From: Zobellella maritima
Lineage (GTDB): Bacteria; Pseudomonadota; Gammaproteobacteria; Enterobacterales; Aeromonadaceae
Direction of reading: 5' to 3'
Assembly: GCF_003075035.1 (NCBI RefSeq)
Contig: NZ_QCZE01000001.1
Location: forward strand, 2,170,759-2,234,758
DNA length: 64,000 nt
Of the stretch, positions 22,253-31,569 are shown in pieces; positions within the stretch are counted from its first letter, which is position 1; each line of letters begins with the position of its first letter. The notes under the pieces were generated by a model. The model was not told where the DNA came from and did no database searches. It saw only the letters and a program-made list of their open reading frames with translations. Both the position numbers and the translations under genes were made by a program.

Positions 22253-22588
22253 ATGACAACGCTTGCCCAACAACAATGTGAAGCCTGCCGCGCCGATGCC
22301 CCCAGGGTATCAGACGAAGAACTGGCCACCCTGCTAAAGGAAATCCCCGACTGGGTGCCGGTGGTACGCGACGGTGTGATGCAGCTGGAACGGGAGTACA
22401 AGTTCAAGAATTTCAAACTGGCCTGGGCCTTTGCCGACAAGGTGGCAACACTGGCGGAAGAAACCTTCCATCACCCCACCATTACCCTGGAATGGGGCAA
22501 GGTCACCATCACCTGGTGGACCCATGCCATCAACGGCCTGCACCGCAACGACTTTATCATGGCCTCGAAAACCGACCAGCTATTGTGA
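22253..22588 (+). CDS. phhB: Pterin-4a-carbinolamine dehydratase
   Basis: A 111-residue enzyme that dehydrates the 4a-carbinolamine pterin left by phenylalanine hydroxylase so it can be reduced again. The signature [20 protein letters not shown] with its paired histidines is complete, followed by [12 protein letters not shown]. The start follows AAGGAG. It is cotranscribed with phhA. Confidence 0.95.
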   Translation: MTTLAQQQCEACRADAPRVSDEELATLLKEIPDWVPVVRDGVMQLEREYKFKNFKLAWAFADKVATLAEETFHHPTITLEWGKVTITWWTHAINGLHRNDFIMASKTDQLL

Positions 22589-22897
22589 TGCCAAGGCTTG
22601 CTTAAGCAAGAATAACCGACCATGATGACCGCCGGCGTGAGGTGGTCATCCTGTTAACCCTGCCGTTATCACCATCCAAATAAACAATGGCTCCATGTCG
22701 TTTCTGTACACACCTCGCACACAGAAACTGTCCCGGCATCCCGCTGGAAAATGAAGATTTTTTATGGCTATCCTTATCCTGGAGCAACCAGCTGAGATAG
22801 AATACGCCACCCTGGCTGGGCGCGGTTATCGGCCCTTCTCCTTGGTTAATACCACCGACCATAACAATCACTCGTATTCCTCGGAGGATACATATTG
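22589..22897. other. Intergenic region after phhB
   Basis: About 310 bases. Near its left end are a perfect palindrome CTTGCTTAAGCAAG at 22597-22610 and an imperfect stem GATGACCGCC/GGTGGTCATC at 22624-22650 that may end the phhAB transcript. The remainder should hold the promoter of the following regulator gene. No gene seen. Confidence 0.55.
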
Positions 22898-23440
22898 ATG
22901 GACATAGGCTATCGCCTGAAAGCCGTACGCAAGAAAGCCGACCTCTCCCAGCGTGAGCTGGCCAAACGCTCGGGCGTGACCAACGGTTTTATTTCCCAGG
23001 TGGAAAAAAACCAGGTCAGTCCCTCCATCGGCTCACTCAAGAAATTGCTCGACGGCATTCCCATGTCCCTCGCCGACTTCTTCGCCGATCCGGAAGAAGA
23101 GGTCCCGCAGGTCGTATACCGGGCCGATGAGCAGCCGGAAATCAGCTCGGACAGCGTAAACTACCGACTGATCGGGCACAGCCACCCGGGCAGAGCCGTC
23201 GGCATGATGCGTGAGACCATGGCGCCGGGTGCCGATACCGGCCCCGAGCCCATCAGCCATGCGGGCCAGGAATGCGGCACCATCCTCCAGGGCCGGCTGC
23301 GACTGATCGTCGGCGAACAGGAGTTCGTGCTGGAACCGGGCGACGGTTATTATTTCGACAGCCAGAAGCCACACCGTTTCATCAGCATCGGCGAGGAAGA
23401 GCTGGTGATCATTTCCGCCAATTCCCCGCCGACGTTCTGA
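22898..23440 (+). CDS. XRE-cupin transcriptional regulator, PuuR-like
   Basis: A 180-residue regulator: helix-turn-helix in the first 60 residues (LSQRELAKRSGVTNGFISQVE) and a C-terminal cupin barrel with GTILQGRLRLIVGEQEF and a conserved PHRFISI strand. Proteins of this design sense amines or their acids. The ATG at 22898 is chosen; a TTG directly before it is in frame, and GGAGG lies upstream. It is convergent with puuB and distinct from the closer PuuR homologue at 26.2 kb, so it may respond to a related polyamine or amino acid. Confidence 0.88.
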   Translation: MDIGYRLKAVRKKADLSQRELAKRSGVTNGFISQVEKNQVSPSIGSLKKLLDGIPMSLADFFADPEEEVPQVVYRADEQPEISSDSVNYRLIGHSHPGRAVGMMRETMAPGADTGPEPISHAGQECGTILQGRLRLIVGEQEFVLEPGDGYYFDSQKPHRFISIGEEELVIISANSPPTF

Positions 23441-23452
23441 CGGCCGACGGGC

Positions 23453-24727
23453 TTATACCCCCAGCTTGTCCCGCAACCGGTAGTAGGCCGCGCCCATGGC
23501 GGTAAACGGCACCTGGAAGCGACGACCGCCGAAAAACGGCAGATGCGGCAGGCTGGCAAAGGCATCAAACCGTTCGGCTTGGCCCTTGAGCACTTCCGCC
23601 AGCAGCTTGCCGGCCAGATGGGTACAGGTTACCCCGTGGCCGCTGTAGCCCTGCATATAGTAGACATTCGGCTCCAACCGCCCGAACTGGGGCAGCCGTG
23701 ACAGGGTCAGCAGGAAGTTGCCGCTCCAGCGATAATCGATGTTGATGTCCTTAAGCTGCGGGAAGGTTTGCAGCAGCTTGGGTCTTACCAGCCGCTCGAT
23801 ATCGTCCGGGTCGCGTGCGCCGTAAACCACGCCGCCGCCATACAACAGCCGGTTGTCACCGGTCAGGCGGAAATAATCCAACAGATAGTTGCAGTCTTCC
23901 ACACAATGGTTGTTGGGGATCAGGCTGGCCGCCTGGGCTTCACTCAGCGGTTCGGTCACCACTATCTGGGTACCGCAGGGCATGGCCTTGGCTGCCAGCT
24001 TGGGCTCGAGATTCCCCAGGTAGGCGTTACCGGCCAGCACCATGAACTTTGCCTGTACGCGGCCATTGGCCGTGTGGGCAACCGCCGGATCCCCATACTC
24101 GATGCGGGTCACCGCCGATTGCTCGAACAGCCGGCCCCCCAGCTTGCGGATGGCCTCGGCCTCGCCCAGAGCCAGGTTCAAAGGATGGATATGCCCCCCC
24201 CAGTGGTCCAGCAGGCCGCCCTCATAGGCTCGGGTTTCCACCTCGGCGCCGATGCCTGCCTTGTCAAGCAGCTCCAGTCCGGTATGGCCATAGCGTTCCC
24301 AGTTGGCTTTCTGATGTTGCAGTTCACCCAGCTGACGCTTATTGAGGGCGGCAAAGATACCACCCGGCTTGTAGTCACAGTCGATCTGGTACTGGGCTAT
24401 CCGGCTGCGGATGATGTCGCCGCCTTCAAACATCATGCTGCCGAGCATACGAGCGGTATCATGGCCATAGCGGGACTCGATGACGTCGATATCCCGGCTG
24501 TAGGAATTGACCAGCTGGCCGCCGTTGCGGCCGCTGGCGCCGAAGCCGATACGGTGGGCTTCAAGCAATACCACATCGAAGCCGGCCTCGGTCAGGAAGA
24601 GGGCGGTGGACAGCCCGGTATAACCGCCGCCCACCACACAGACATCGCAACTGATGGCTTCGGTGAGTTGGGAGTAGGGCGCGTGCCGGTTGGCCGAGGC
24701 CGCATAATAACTGTTTACGTGTTCCAT
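23453..24727 (-). CDS. puuB: Gamma-glutamylputrescine oxidase
   Basis: A 424-residue FAD-dependent DAO-family oxidase that oxidises gamma-glutamylputrescine to the aminoaldehyde. The Rossmann motif is in VCVVGGGYTGLSTALFL near residue 30, followed by EAHRIGFGASGRNGGQLVN; the C-terminal FAD contact is GYSGHGVTCTHLAGKLLAE. Length equals the E. coli enzyme. The start at 24727 follows AAGGA. It follows puuC by ten bases and ends the puu operon. Confidence 0.93.
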   Translation of the reverse strand: MEHVNSYYAASANRHAPYSQLTEAISCDVCVVGGGYTGLSTALFLTEAGFDVVLLEAHRIGFGASGRNGGQLVNSYSRDIDVIESRYGHDTARMLGSMMFEGGDIIRSRIAQYQIDCDYKPGGIFAALNKRQLGELQHQKANWERYGHTGLELLDKAGIGAEVETRAYEGGLLDHWGGHIHPLNLALGEAEAIRKLGGRLFEQSAVTRIEYGDPAVAHTANGRVQAKFMVLAGNAYLGNLEPKLAAKAMPCGTQIVVTEPLSEAQAASLIPNNHCVEDCNYLLDYFRLTGDNRLLYGGGVVYGARDPDDIERLVRPKLLQTFPQLKDINIDYRWSGNFLLTLSRLPQFGRLEPNVYYMQGYSGHGVTCTHLAGKLLAEVLKGQAERFDAFASLPHLPFFGGRRFQVPFTAMGAAYYRLRDKLGV

Positions 24728-24737
24728 GATGATGTCC

Positions 24738-26222
24738 TTAGTCCAGGGCCAGCCAGGTGGTCTTGAGTTCGGTAAATTTCTCCAGGGCATGCAGGGACTT
24801 GTCCCGGCCATTGCCGCTTTGCTTGACGCCGCCGAAGGGCACCGTCATATCGCCGTCGTTATAGTTGTTGATGAATACGGAGCCGGCCTTGAGGCGGCGC
24901 GCCATGCGGTGCGCCCGGTTCAGGTCCCGGGTCCAGACGCCCGCGCCAAGGCCGTATTTGCAGTCATTGGCCAGTGCCAGCGCCTCCTGCTCGGTGGTAA
25001 AGGTGGTCACCGCCAGCACCGGACCGAAGATTTCTTCCTGAGACACAGCCATATCGGGACGAACCCCGTCAAGCACGGTCGGCCCCATGAAATTACCGGC
25101 CTGCTCCCGGCCATCGAGCGCCATCAGGGCGCCTTCGTCCAGACCTTCGCTGATATAGCGGCAGACGCTGCCGTGGTGATCGTTATCGATCAGGGTGCCC
25201 ATGGTGGATTCGGGATCCAGGGGATCCATCGGCCTGAAGTCGGCGGCGGCCTTTTTCAGCTCGGCCAGGAATTGCTCCTTGATGCTGTGTTCGATCAGCA
25301 GGCGGGTGCCGGCAATACAGACCTGGCCCTGGTTATAGAAAATACCGGCGGCGGAAGCACGGGCGGCCTTGGCCAGATCCGGACAGTCGGCGAAGATAAT
25401 GTTGGCGCTCTTGCCACCGGCTTCCAGCCATACCCGCTTCATGTTGGAACGACCGGCATATTCCAGCAACAGACGCCCTACCCCGGTGGAACCGGTGAAG
25501 GTCAGGCAATCGACATCGCCATGCAGGGCGAGAGCCTTGCCCGCCTCGTGACCATAGCCTGACAGGATATTCAGCACACCGTCGGGCAGGCCGGCTTCCT
25601 TGGACAGCGCCCCCAGCCGGATGGCGGTCAGCGACGATTTCTCGGAAGGTTTAAGAACCACAGAATTTCCCGCCGCCAGCGCAGGGCCCAGTTTCCAGCA
25701 GGCCAGCAACAACGGAAAATTCCACGGCACTATGGCCGCCACAACCCCGATCGGCTCGCGACTGATCAATGCTAGGGCCTCGTTACCGGTGGGGGCAATT
25801 TCGCCGTAGACCTTGTCGACCGCTTCCGCATACCAACGAATGGTACGCACCGCACCGGGGATATCATCCCGCAGGCTGTGACGGATCGGCTTGCCGGTAT
25901 CCAGGGTTTCCAGCAAGGCCAGCTCTTCCTTGTGCTGCTCCATCAGCTCAGCCAGGCGCAGCAGTACCTGCTTGCGGGCAGAGGGAGACGCCTGGGACCA
26001 GTCGCCCTGCTCGAAACGATGGCGAGCGGCGCGCACGGCGGCATCGACATCCACGTCCCGGGCCCGGCTGATCTGGGCCAGGATCTGTTCATTGGCGGGA
26101 TTGATCACCGGGAAACGCCCTTCATCATCAGCTTCCTGGTACTGGCCATCGATAAACAGCCGGTGCTCTATCTTGAGCCCGTCGGCCTTGCTTGCCCAAT
26201 AGGCTCTGTCTTGGTATTCCAT
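24738..26222 (-). CDS. puuC: Gamma-glutamyl-gamma-aminobutyraldehyde dehydrogenase
   Basis: A 494-residue NAD(P)-dependent aldehyde dehydrogenase oxidising the aldehyde made by PuuB. Catalytic Glu is in VWLEAGGKSANII and catalytic Cys in YNQGQVCIAGTRLL; the N-terminus YQDRAYWASKADGL resembles E. coli PuuC. Three ATG codons stand in a row; the third is chosen because the ribosome site GGGAG abuts the first. Situated between puuR and puuB in one leftward operon. Confidence 0.93.
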   Translation of the reverse strand: MEYQDRAYWASKADGLKIEHRLFIDGQYQEADDEGRFPVINPANEQILAQISRARDVDVDAAVRAARHRFEQGDWSQASPSARKQVLLRLAELMEQHKEELALLETLDTGKPIRHSLRDDIPGAVRTIRWYAEAVDKVYGEIAPTGNEALALISREPIGVVAAIVPWNFPLLLACWKLGPALAAGNSVVLKPSEKSSLTAIRLGALSKEAGLPDGVLNILSGYGHEAGKALALHGDVDCLTFTGSTGVGRLLLEYAGRSNMKRVWLEAGGKSANIIFADCPDLAKAARASAAGIFYNQGQVCIAGTRLLIEHSIKEQFLAELKKAAADFRPMDPLDPESTMGTLIDNDHHGSVCRYISEGLDEGALMALDGREQAGNFMGPTVLDGVRPDMAVSQEEIFGPVLAVTTFTTEQEALALANDCKYGLGAGVWTRDLNRAHRMARRLKAGSVFINNYNDGDMTVPFGGVKQSGNGRDKSLHALEKFTELKTTWLALD

Positions 26223-26241
26223 CATCATCTCCCTGCTTTTC

Positions 26242-26808
26242 TTAAAAGTTGGCCGGAGTATGGGCGCTGATAATGCGGCATACCCGATCGGATTTATTGG
26301 TGAAGTTATGGGGCAGACCGGTATCGATCACATAGCTCTGGCCGGCCGTCACCGTATAGGTCTCGCCATCGACAGTCAGCTCTATTTCCCCCTCCAGCAC
26401 GGTACCCACCTCTTCCCCCTGGTGTTTCAACAAGCCGCCGGTGCTGGTACCGGCCTCGTAGGTTTCAATCAGGAAACCCAGGCCCCGGCTATTGTCGCCG
26501 TTGTGCACCAGCTTGAACGATACGCCCCTGCTGCCGATCTCGATCAGCTGTTCCGGGTTGACCACCACCTGGGAGCGCTTGGGCTGCGCCTGCTCGGCAA
26601 AAAAGGCCGACAGGGACATGCCATAGACTTTCAGCAGCTTCTGCAGGGTGCTGACCGCCGGGCTGACCTTGTCCTGCTCTATGGTGCTGATGGCACTGTG
26701 GGTCAGGCCCGAGAGTTCGGCCACCCGTCGCTGGCTGAGGCCCATCTGCTGACGTATCTGAGCCAGTCGGCTGCCCGGCGCCAGGCCGGTATCACGGGCG
26801 GCAGTCAT
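26242..26808 (-). CDS. puuR: HTH-cupin repressor PuuR
   Basis: A 188-residue putrescine-responsive repressor. The DNA-binding stretch LSQRRVAELSGLTHSAISTI and the cupin segments KHQGEEVGTVLEGEIELT and CRIISAHTPANF are close to E. coli PuuR by eye. It starts within the end of puuD (ATGA overlap, four bases), so puuD-puuR-puuC-puuB form one leftward operon. Its expected operators are recognisable in the puuD-puuA intergenic region. Confidence 0.93.
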   Translation of the reverse strand: MTAARDTGLAPGSRLAQIRQQMGLSQRRVAELSGLTHSAISTIEQDKVSPAVSTLQKLLKVYGMSLSAFFAEQAQPKRSQVVVNPEQLIEIGSRGVSFKLVHNGDNSRGLGFLIETYEAGTSTGGLLKHQGEEVGTVLEGEIELTVDGETYTVTAGQSYVIDTGLPHNFTNKSDRVCRIISAHTPANF

Positions 26809-27560
26809 TTTTGCTCCCGGTATTGGCGGCAGGCACCAATAAAACCGTCAAACAGAACACGGGACAAGGGATTGTCGCGGCTCTGCCACTCCGGATGCCA
26901 CTGCACGCCGAGGGCGAAGGGATGATCGACCAGCCGTACCGCCTCAACCAGACCATCGGGGCCATGGGCCTCTGCAACCAGCCGCGAGCCGAGGCGTTTC
27001 ACCCCCTGCATATGAAGGGAGTTCACCCTGTGTTCGGTGGCGCCGCCGAGCCGGGCAAGCAGGCCGTCGGGCACCACAGTGACGGCATGGGCATGGCCAT
27101 ATTGCGCCGTCAGGGGTTGCGTCTTGTCTTCCCGGTGTTCGATAAAACCACCCGCCTCGTGCAGGCGGCGATGCAGGCTCCCGCCGGTGGCCACCACCAT
27201 TTCCTGAAAGCCGCGACAGATCCCCAACAGCGGCATTGCCAGCCGTCGGGACTCATCTATAAGCCGGAAACTCAGGCGATCCCGCCCCGGATCCACATGG
27301 GGTTCATCGCCGGTCTCCCCATAGTGATGGGGTTCTATATTGCTCGGGCTGCCGGTCAGCAAGACACCATCCAGCAGCGGCAACAGCTGCTGCAGGTAAT
27401 GCTCATCCTGCAGCAGGCCATGGACCAGCGGCAGCGGAACGGCGCCCGCATCAAGCAGGGCATTCAGGTATTTATCCTGCACCGTATGGGACGGGTGGCC
27501 CTTCACCGGCTGCCGGCACATGATGACACCGACCACAGGAACGTTTGATATATCAACCAT
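26805..27560 (-). CDS. puuD: Gamma-glutamyl-GABA hydrolase
   Basis: A 251-residue class I amidotransferase-like hydrolase releasing GABA and glutamate at the end of the gamma-glutamylated putrescine pathway. The nucleophilic cysteine is in PLLGICRGFQEM and the catalytic histidine in LGVQWHPEW, with VVGVIMCRQ at the start. The ATG at 27560 follows GGGGAG at ten bases. First gene of the leftward puu operon, divergent from puuA. Confidence 0.93.
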   Translation of the reverse strand: MVDISNVPVVGVIMCRQPVKGHPSHTVQDKYLNALLDAGAVPLPLVHGLLQDEHYLQQLLPLLDGVLLTGSPSNIEPHHYGETGDEPHVDPGRDRLSFRLIDESRRLAMPLLGICRGFQEMVVATGGSLHRRLHEAGGFIEHREDKTQPLTAQYGHAHAVTVVPDGLLARLGGATEHRVNSLHMQGVKRLGSRLVAEAHGPDGLVEAVRLVDHPFALGVQWHPEWQSRDNPLSRVLFDGFIGACRQYREQK

Positions 27561-27579
27561 CTGCTTTTTGCTCCCCTGC

Positions 27580-27729
27580 TCTATATTTTGAACGAAAAAC
27601 GTAAATTCATGGGATAGTGTTCAATATAATGAATAAATCTAGCACCAAAAATTTTTCACCTCAATAATATTTAACACTTGCAAAACAAAATAAACAAAAC
27701 TATGTTGCTAGTGGTGAATATTATCAACA
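27580..27729. promoter_or_regulatory. Cluster of four PuuR-operator-like sites
   Basis: Between divergent puuD and puuA, four 15-base sites resemble the E. coli PuuR consensus AAAATATAATGAACA. By my count: 27580-27594 matches 9 of 15, 27621-27635 (TCAATATAATGAATA) 12 of 15, 27662-27676 (CAATAATATTTAACA) 10 of 15, and 27715-27729 (TGAATATTATCAACA) 11 of 15. All are in the same orientation and 41, 41 and 53 bases apart. This supports repression of both operons by the PuuR encoded here. The region is very AT-rich, so chance matches must be considered for the weaker ones. Confidence 0.7.
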
Positions 27730-27750
27730 CTCAAAAATAGCGGTGCTATC

Positions 27751-29178
27751 ATGCAAGCAGAACTTTTAGAACAGACTTCAACAACATCGATGCCGTTGCC
27801 CGAAACGACAGCCGAGGCCAGCAAGTTTGAGAAGGAAGTGGCTACCTATCTGGCCAGTTATCCCGAGACCCAATATGTAGATGTACTGCTTACCGATCTG
27901 AACGGCATTTTCCGCGGCAAGCGGATGCCGGTATCGGCCCTGGAGAAACTGGAAGCCGGTTGCTTCTTTCCCGGCTCGGTATTCGCCATGGATATGCGCG
28001 GCAATGTGGTGGAGGAAACCGGTATTGGTCAGGATTTGGGCGAGCCGGATCTGCCCTGCTTCCCCATCCCCGGTACTCTGGTGCCCTCGGCCAGCGACCC
28101 TGAGCTGGTGGCCCAGGTATTGCTGACCATGAGCACCGAAGACGGGCAACCCTTTCCCCTTGAGCCGCGCAACGTGCTGGCCCGGTTATGGAACATGCTC
28201 AAGGCCCGCGGGTTGCACCCGGTGGTGGCGATGGAAGTCGAGTTTTATCTGGTGGACAGGGAGCGGGACGAAGAAGGGGGACTGCAGCCACCACGCTCCC
28301 CGCTGACCCAAAAACGGGATACCCACAGTCAGGTATATTCGGTAGACAACCTCAACAATTTCGCCGATATACTGGCAGAAATCGACCACCTGGCGGAACT
28401 GCAAGGGCTGCCGGCGGATGGCGCCGTCGCCGAGGCCGCACCGGGGCAGTTTGAGATCAACCTGTTTCACACCGACGATGTGCTCGCCGCCTGCGATCAG
28501 GCCCTGGCGATAAAGCGCCTGATCCGTCTGGTAGCCGAACAGCATGAAATGGACGCCACCTTTATGGCCAAGCCCTATGAGCAGCATGCGGGCAGCGGCC
28601 TGCATGTGCATATCAGTGTGGTCGATGAAGCGGGGAATAACCTGTTTGCCGACGCCGGCGGGGAAGACTCGCCGCTGCTGCATCAGGCCCTGTCCGGCCT
28701 GCTCGGCCTGATGTCCGACTCCATGGCCCTGCTGGCACCGAATATCAACGCCTTCCGCCGTTTCCAGCCGGGCATGTATGTGCCGACCCAGGCCTCCTGG
28801 GGACACAACAACCGCACCGTCGCCCTGCGTATTCCCTGTGGTGACGACGACGCCCGCCGTATCGAATACCGGGTGGCCGGAGCCGATGCCAACCCCTACC
28901 TGGTGATGGCGACGGTGCTGGCCGGAGTGCTCCATGGCCTGGACAATCGCCTGCCCTTGCCCGCGCCCGTGGTCGGCAATGGCCTGGAGCAGGAAGGCGT
29001 GCCCTTCCCGACCCGCCAGAGTGAGGCCCTGCAGATATTTTCCGCCAGCGAGCCGATGAAACGCTATCTGGGTGAAGAGTTCGTACGGGTGTATCACACC
29101 TGTAAATATGATGAACTGATCGAGTTTGAGCGCCGGGTGACCGACATCGAGCTGGAGTGGATGCTGAAAAACGCCTGA
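27751..29178 (+). CDS. puuA: Gamma-glutamylputrescine synthetase (glutamine synthetase family)
   Basis: A 475-residue glutamine-synthetase-fold ligase that joins glutamate to putrescine using ATP. Present are DVLLTDLNGIFRGKRMP near residue 47, AAPGQFEINLFHTDD, the ATP-site KPYEQHAGSGLHVHIS, and NPYLVMATVLAG. The adenylylation tyrosine context of true GlnA is absent, as in PuuA. The ATG at 27751 has only a weak ribosome site; a downstream ATG at about codon 12 is a lesser alternative. It is divergent from puuD and followed by an NhaC-type carrier. Confidence 0.92.
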   Translation: MQAELLEQTSTTSMPLPETTAEASKFEKEVATYLASYPETQYVDVLLTDLNGIFRGKRMPVSALEKLEAGCFFPGSVFAMDMRGNVVEETGIGQDLGEPDLPCFPIPGTLVPSASDPELVAQVLLTMSTEDGQPFPLEPRNVLARLWNMLKARGLHPVVAMEVEFYLVDRERDEEGGLQPPRSPLTQKRDTHSQVYSVDNLNNFADILAEIDHLAELQGLPADGAVAEAAPGQFEINLFHTDDVLAACDQALAIKRLIRLVAEQHEMDATFMAKPYEQHAGSGLHVHISVVDEAGNNLFADAGGEDSPLLHQALSGLLGLMSDSMALLAPNINAFRRFQPGMYVPTQASWGHNNRTVALRIPCGDDDARRIEYRVAGADANPYLVMATVLAGVLHGLDNRLPLPAPVVGNGLEQEGVPFPTRQSEALQIFSASEPMKRYLGEEFVRVYHTCKYDELIEFERRVTDIELEWMLKNA

Positions 29179-29282
29179 GGCGAATCAAGATGCGACAATA
29201 TACAGCGGCGTTATTCATAAGGAAGTGATGTGTCAAATCCCATCGGCAGATGGGGTGATATTGCAATAAAAGGAAGAAGCTA

Positions 29283-30767
29283 ATGAGTCAAGATAACACC
29301 CTGGCCCTCGGCCGGAATGAGAAATGGCCATCCCTGTGGATCGGCCTGGCGGTTTGTGCGGCAGCCATGGTCGGTTTTGCCTTACTGGGGCTGAATCACC
29401 AGGAAGGCAGCGGTTACGGCTTTTTGAGTCTGCTGCCGGCAACCGCAGTGATCACCATGGCGGTGCTGACCCGCAAGACGGTGGAGTCCCTGCTGGCGGG
29501 CAGCCTGGTAGGACTGCTGCTGATCGATCCGACGGATCTGGTAAGCCCGCTGGCCGATGTCACCCTCAAGGTAATGATGGATGAAACCATCGCCTGGCTT
29601 ATCCTGGTGTGCGGCATGATGGGCGGGCTCATCAACCTGCTGGCCAGGGGCGGCGGCGTCTTCAGCTTCGGCAGCGTCATGACCCGGCTGATCCGCTCTC
29701 GGCGGGGCGCCATGGTCAGTACCGTCGGTCTCGGTCTGGTAGTGTTTATCGATGATTACCTGAATTCGCTGGCGGTCTCCTCGTCGATGAAGAAGATCAC
29801 CGACACCTACAAGATTTCCCGGGAGAAGCTGGCCTATATCGTCGACTCCACCGCCGCCCCCATCTGTATCCTGGTACCGGTATCCACCTGGGCGGTATTT
29901 TTTGCCTCCCTGCTGGAAGAATCGGGCGCGACCGACGCCGGCCAGGGCATGTCGCTGTATATCCAGAGCATCCCCTACATGATGTATGGCTGGGCCGCCC
30001 TGCTGGTGGTGGCGCTGGTCGCCTTCAATCGCCTGCCCGATCTGGGTGCCATGAAGCAGGCCGAAGCCCGTGCCCGCGCCGGTCAGCCGATCCCCGATGG
30101 CTGGCAGGACGAAGCAGAGCAGGCCCCCAACCGGCCGGTGGCGACCTGGTTGAGCCTGCTCAACTTCCTGCTGCCCATGCTGGTACTGGTATTCGCCAGC
30201 GTCTATTACGAGATCGATCTGCTCAAAGGGGTACTGGTGGCGCTGGGCTTTACCATGTTGCTCTATTCGGCCCAGCGGCTACTGTCCTTTACCGAGCAGG
30301 TAGAGGCGACCCTCGACGGCTTCAAGGTGATGCTCCATCCCCTGGCCACCGTCTGCGCCGGTTTTATCCTGAAGGAAGTCAACGATCAGCTGGGCATGAC
30401 CAGCTATATCATCGACACCGTCACCCCGATCCTGACCCCGGCACTGCTGCCGGCGCTGATCTTCCTGGTGATGGCGGCGGTGGTATTCAGCACCGCGTCC
30501 AGCTGGGGAGTCTTTGTGATCTCCCTGCCGATAGTGGTGCCCCTGGGAATGGCCATGGATGTGCCCATGCCGCTGGTGGTGGGTGCCCTGCTGTCGGCCT
30601 CGGCCTTCGGCAGCCACGCCTGCTTCTTCAGCGATTCCACCGTGCTGTCGGCACAGGGGGCCGGCTGTAACACCATGGATCACGCCCTGACCCAGCTGCC
30701 CTACGCGCTGATCGGCGGCGCGCTGACCCTGACGGCACTGCTGATCGGCGGCTTCTGGCTGACCTGA
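29283..30767 (+). CDS. NhaC-family Na+/H+ antiporter-like carrier
   Basis: A 494-residue polytopic membrane protein of the NhaC family, with about eleven hydrophobic spans. Characteristic stretches are VFIDDYLNSLAVSSSMKKIT, STAAPICILVPVSTWAV and FGSHACFFSDSTVLSAQGAG. The start follows AAAAGGAAG. It lies 104 bases after puuA on the same strand and before a strong terminator, so it may import putrescine or a related amine in exchange for ions; no other polyamine carrier is present here. That role is inference. Confidence 0.85.
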   Translation: MSQDNTLALGRNEKWPSLWIGLAVCAAAMVGFALLGLNHQEGSGYGFLSLLPATAVITMAVLTRKTVESLLAGSLVGLLLIDPTDLVSPLADVTLKVMMDETIAWLILVCGMMGGLINLLARGGGVFSFGSVMTRLIRSRRGAMVSTVGLGLVVFIDDYLNSLAVSSSMKKITDTYKISREKLAYIVDSTAAPICILVPVSTWAVFFASLLEESGATDAGQGMSLYIQSIPYMMYGWAALLVVALVAFNRLPDLGAMKQAEARARAGQPIPDGWQDEAEQAPNRPVATWLSLLNFLLPMLVLVFASVYYEIDLLKGVLVALGFTMLLYSAQRLLSFTEQVEATLDGFKVMLHPLATVCAGFILKEVNDQLGMTSYIIDTVTPILTPALLPALIFLVMAAVVFSTASSWGVFVISLPIVVPLGMAMDVPMPLVVGALLSASAFGSHACFFSDSTVLSAQGAGCNTMDHALTQLPYALIGGALTLTALLIGGFWLT

Positions 30768-30796
30768 GCCATTCTCAACACACCAATAAAAAACGC

Positions 30797-30823
30797 AAAC
30801 CCGGGCCAAGGCCCGGGTTTTTT
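30797..30823. terminator. Strong rho-independent terminator
   Basis: Perfect stem CCCGGGCC/GGCCCGGG with a two-base loop, AAA before it and six T after it. It ends the puuA-carrier transcript and probably works for the convergent cytochrome gene too. Confidence 0.95.
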
Positions 30824-30888
30824 GCCATCGTCAGCCCCCTTTTGATTCGGAGCCAAGGGAACCGTCACTTTAAATCCACTCCCAACGG

Positions 30889-31383
30889 CTATTGCGATGC
30901 GGCAGGAAAGCGCACCAGCGGCTCGACAGGCTCCTCTCCGGGAGGCACATAGGCCGGCGCCGGTTCCCCGGTCGGCCCCAGGTGCTTGATCAGGCTGTAG
31001 ATGGCTCGCAGATCCGAGTCCGTCATGTCTCGCAGCGCAAACCAGGGCATGGGCGGGCGCAGTTGCCGGGTCCTGGCCAGCCGCAGCCATTCGTCGACGG
31101 AGATCCCCTGCACATAAAGGCGCAGGTTGGTCGGATAGGTGGTGCCCCAGTCACCGTGCCAACCCAGCCGCTCCCCCGCCAGCCACTGCGCTTCAGGAAT
31201 CATACCCCCACTCTGGGCATAACCGGCCGTATGGCAGTCGTTACAACCGGCTATTCTCACCAGGTACCTGCCGCGCTCAATCAACTCGACATCATCGCCG
31301 TCCATACCCTGGGCCAGGCTCTGCCCAGCCGCCGTTATTGCCAGCAGGGCCGTGCCCAGCATCAAAGAGGAAAACCTGCACAT
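30889..31383 (-). CDS. Periplasmic mono-haem cytochrome c
   Basis: A 164-residue exported cytochrome c. Residues 1-25 are a Sec signal ending QSLAQ. The haem site is RIAGCNDCHTAG and the probable axial methionine lies in RPPMPWFALRDM, a spacing typical of class I domains. The tail is proline-rich. It would carry electrons to or from a membrane dehydrogenase or oxidase. Two adjacent ATGs exist; the second fits the GGGAG ribosome site better. It stands alone, with no obvious partner enzyme next to it. Confidence 0.85.
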   Translation of the reverse strand: MCRFSSLMLGTALLAITAAGQSLAQGMDGDDVELIERGRYLVRIAGCNDCHTAGYAQSGGMIPEAQWLAGERLGWHGDWGTTYPTNLRLYVQGISVDEWLRLARTRQLRPPMPWFALRDMTDSDLRAIYSLIKHLGPTGEPAPAYVPPGEEPVEPLVRFPAASQ

Positions 31384-31521
31384 CATTGCTCTCCCATCGG
31401 CGAACCACCCTGCCGCGGACCACCACAGTCCCGGCCATCAGGGTGTCCCACCCGATAAGCATAGCCCGGCACTCGATGCCGGCCCTCCTGAGGGATAGGG
31501 ACCACCCTTTATATCAATCAA

Positions 31522-31541
31522 AGGGCCTCTTGCGAGGCCCT
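31522..31541 (-). terminator. Terminator of the first BCCT operon
   Basis: Stem AGGGCCTC/GAGGCCCT with a four-base loop, 29 bases past the BCCT stop codon; the minus strand then reads TTGATTGATAT. Confidence 0.65.
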
Positions 31542-31569
31542 GATGACAGCATGACTCCTTACCGGGTTT

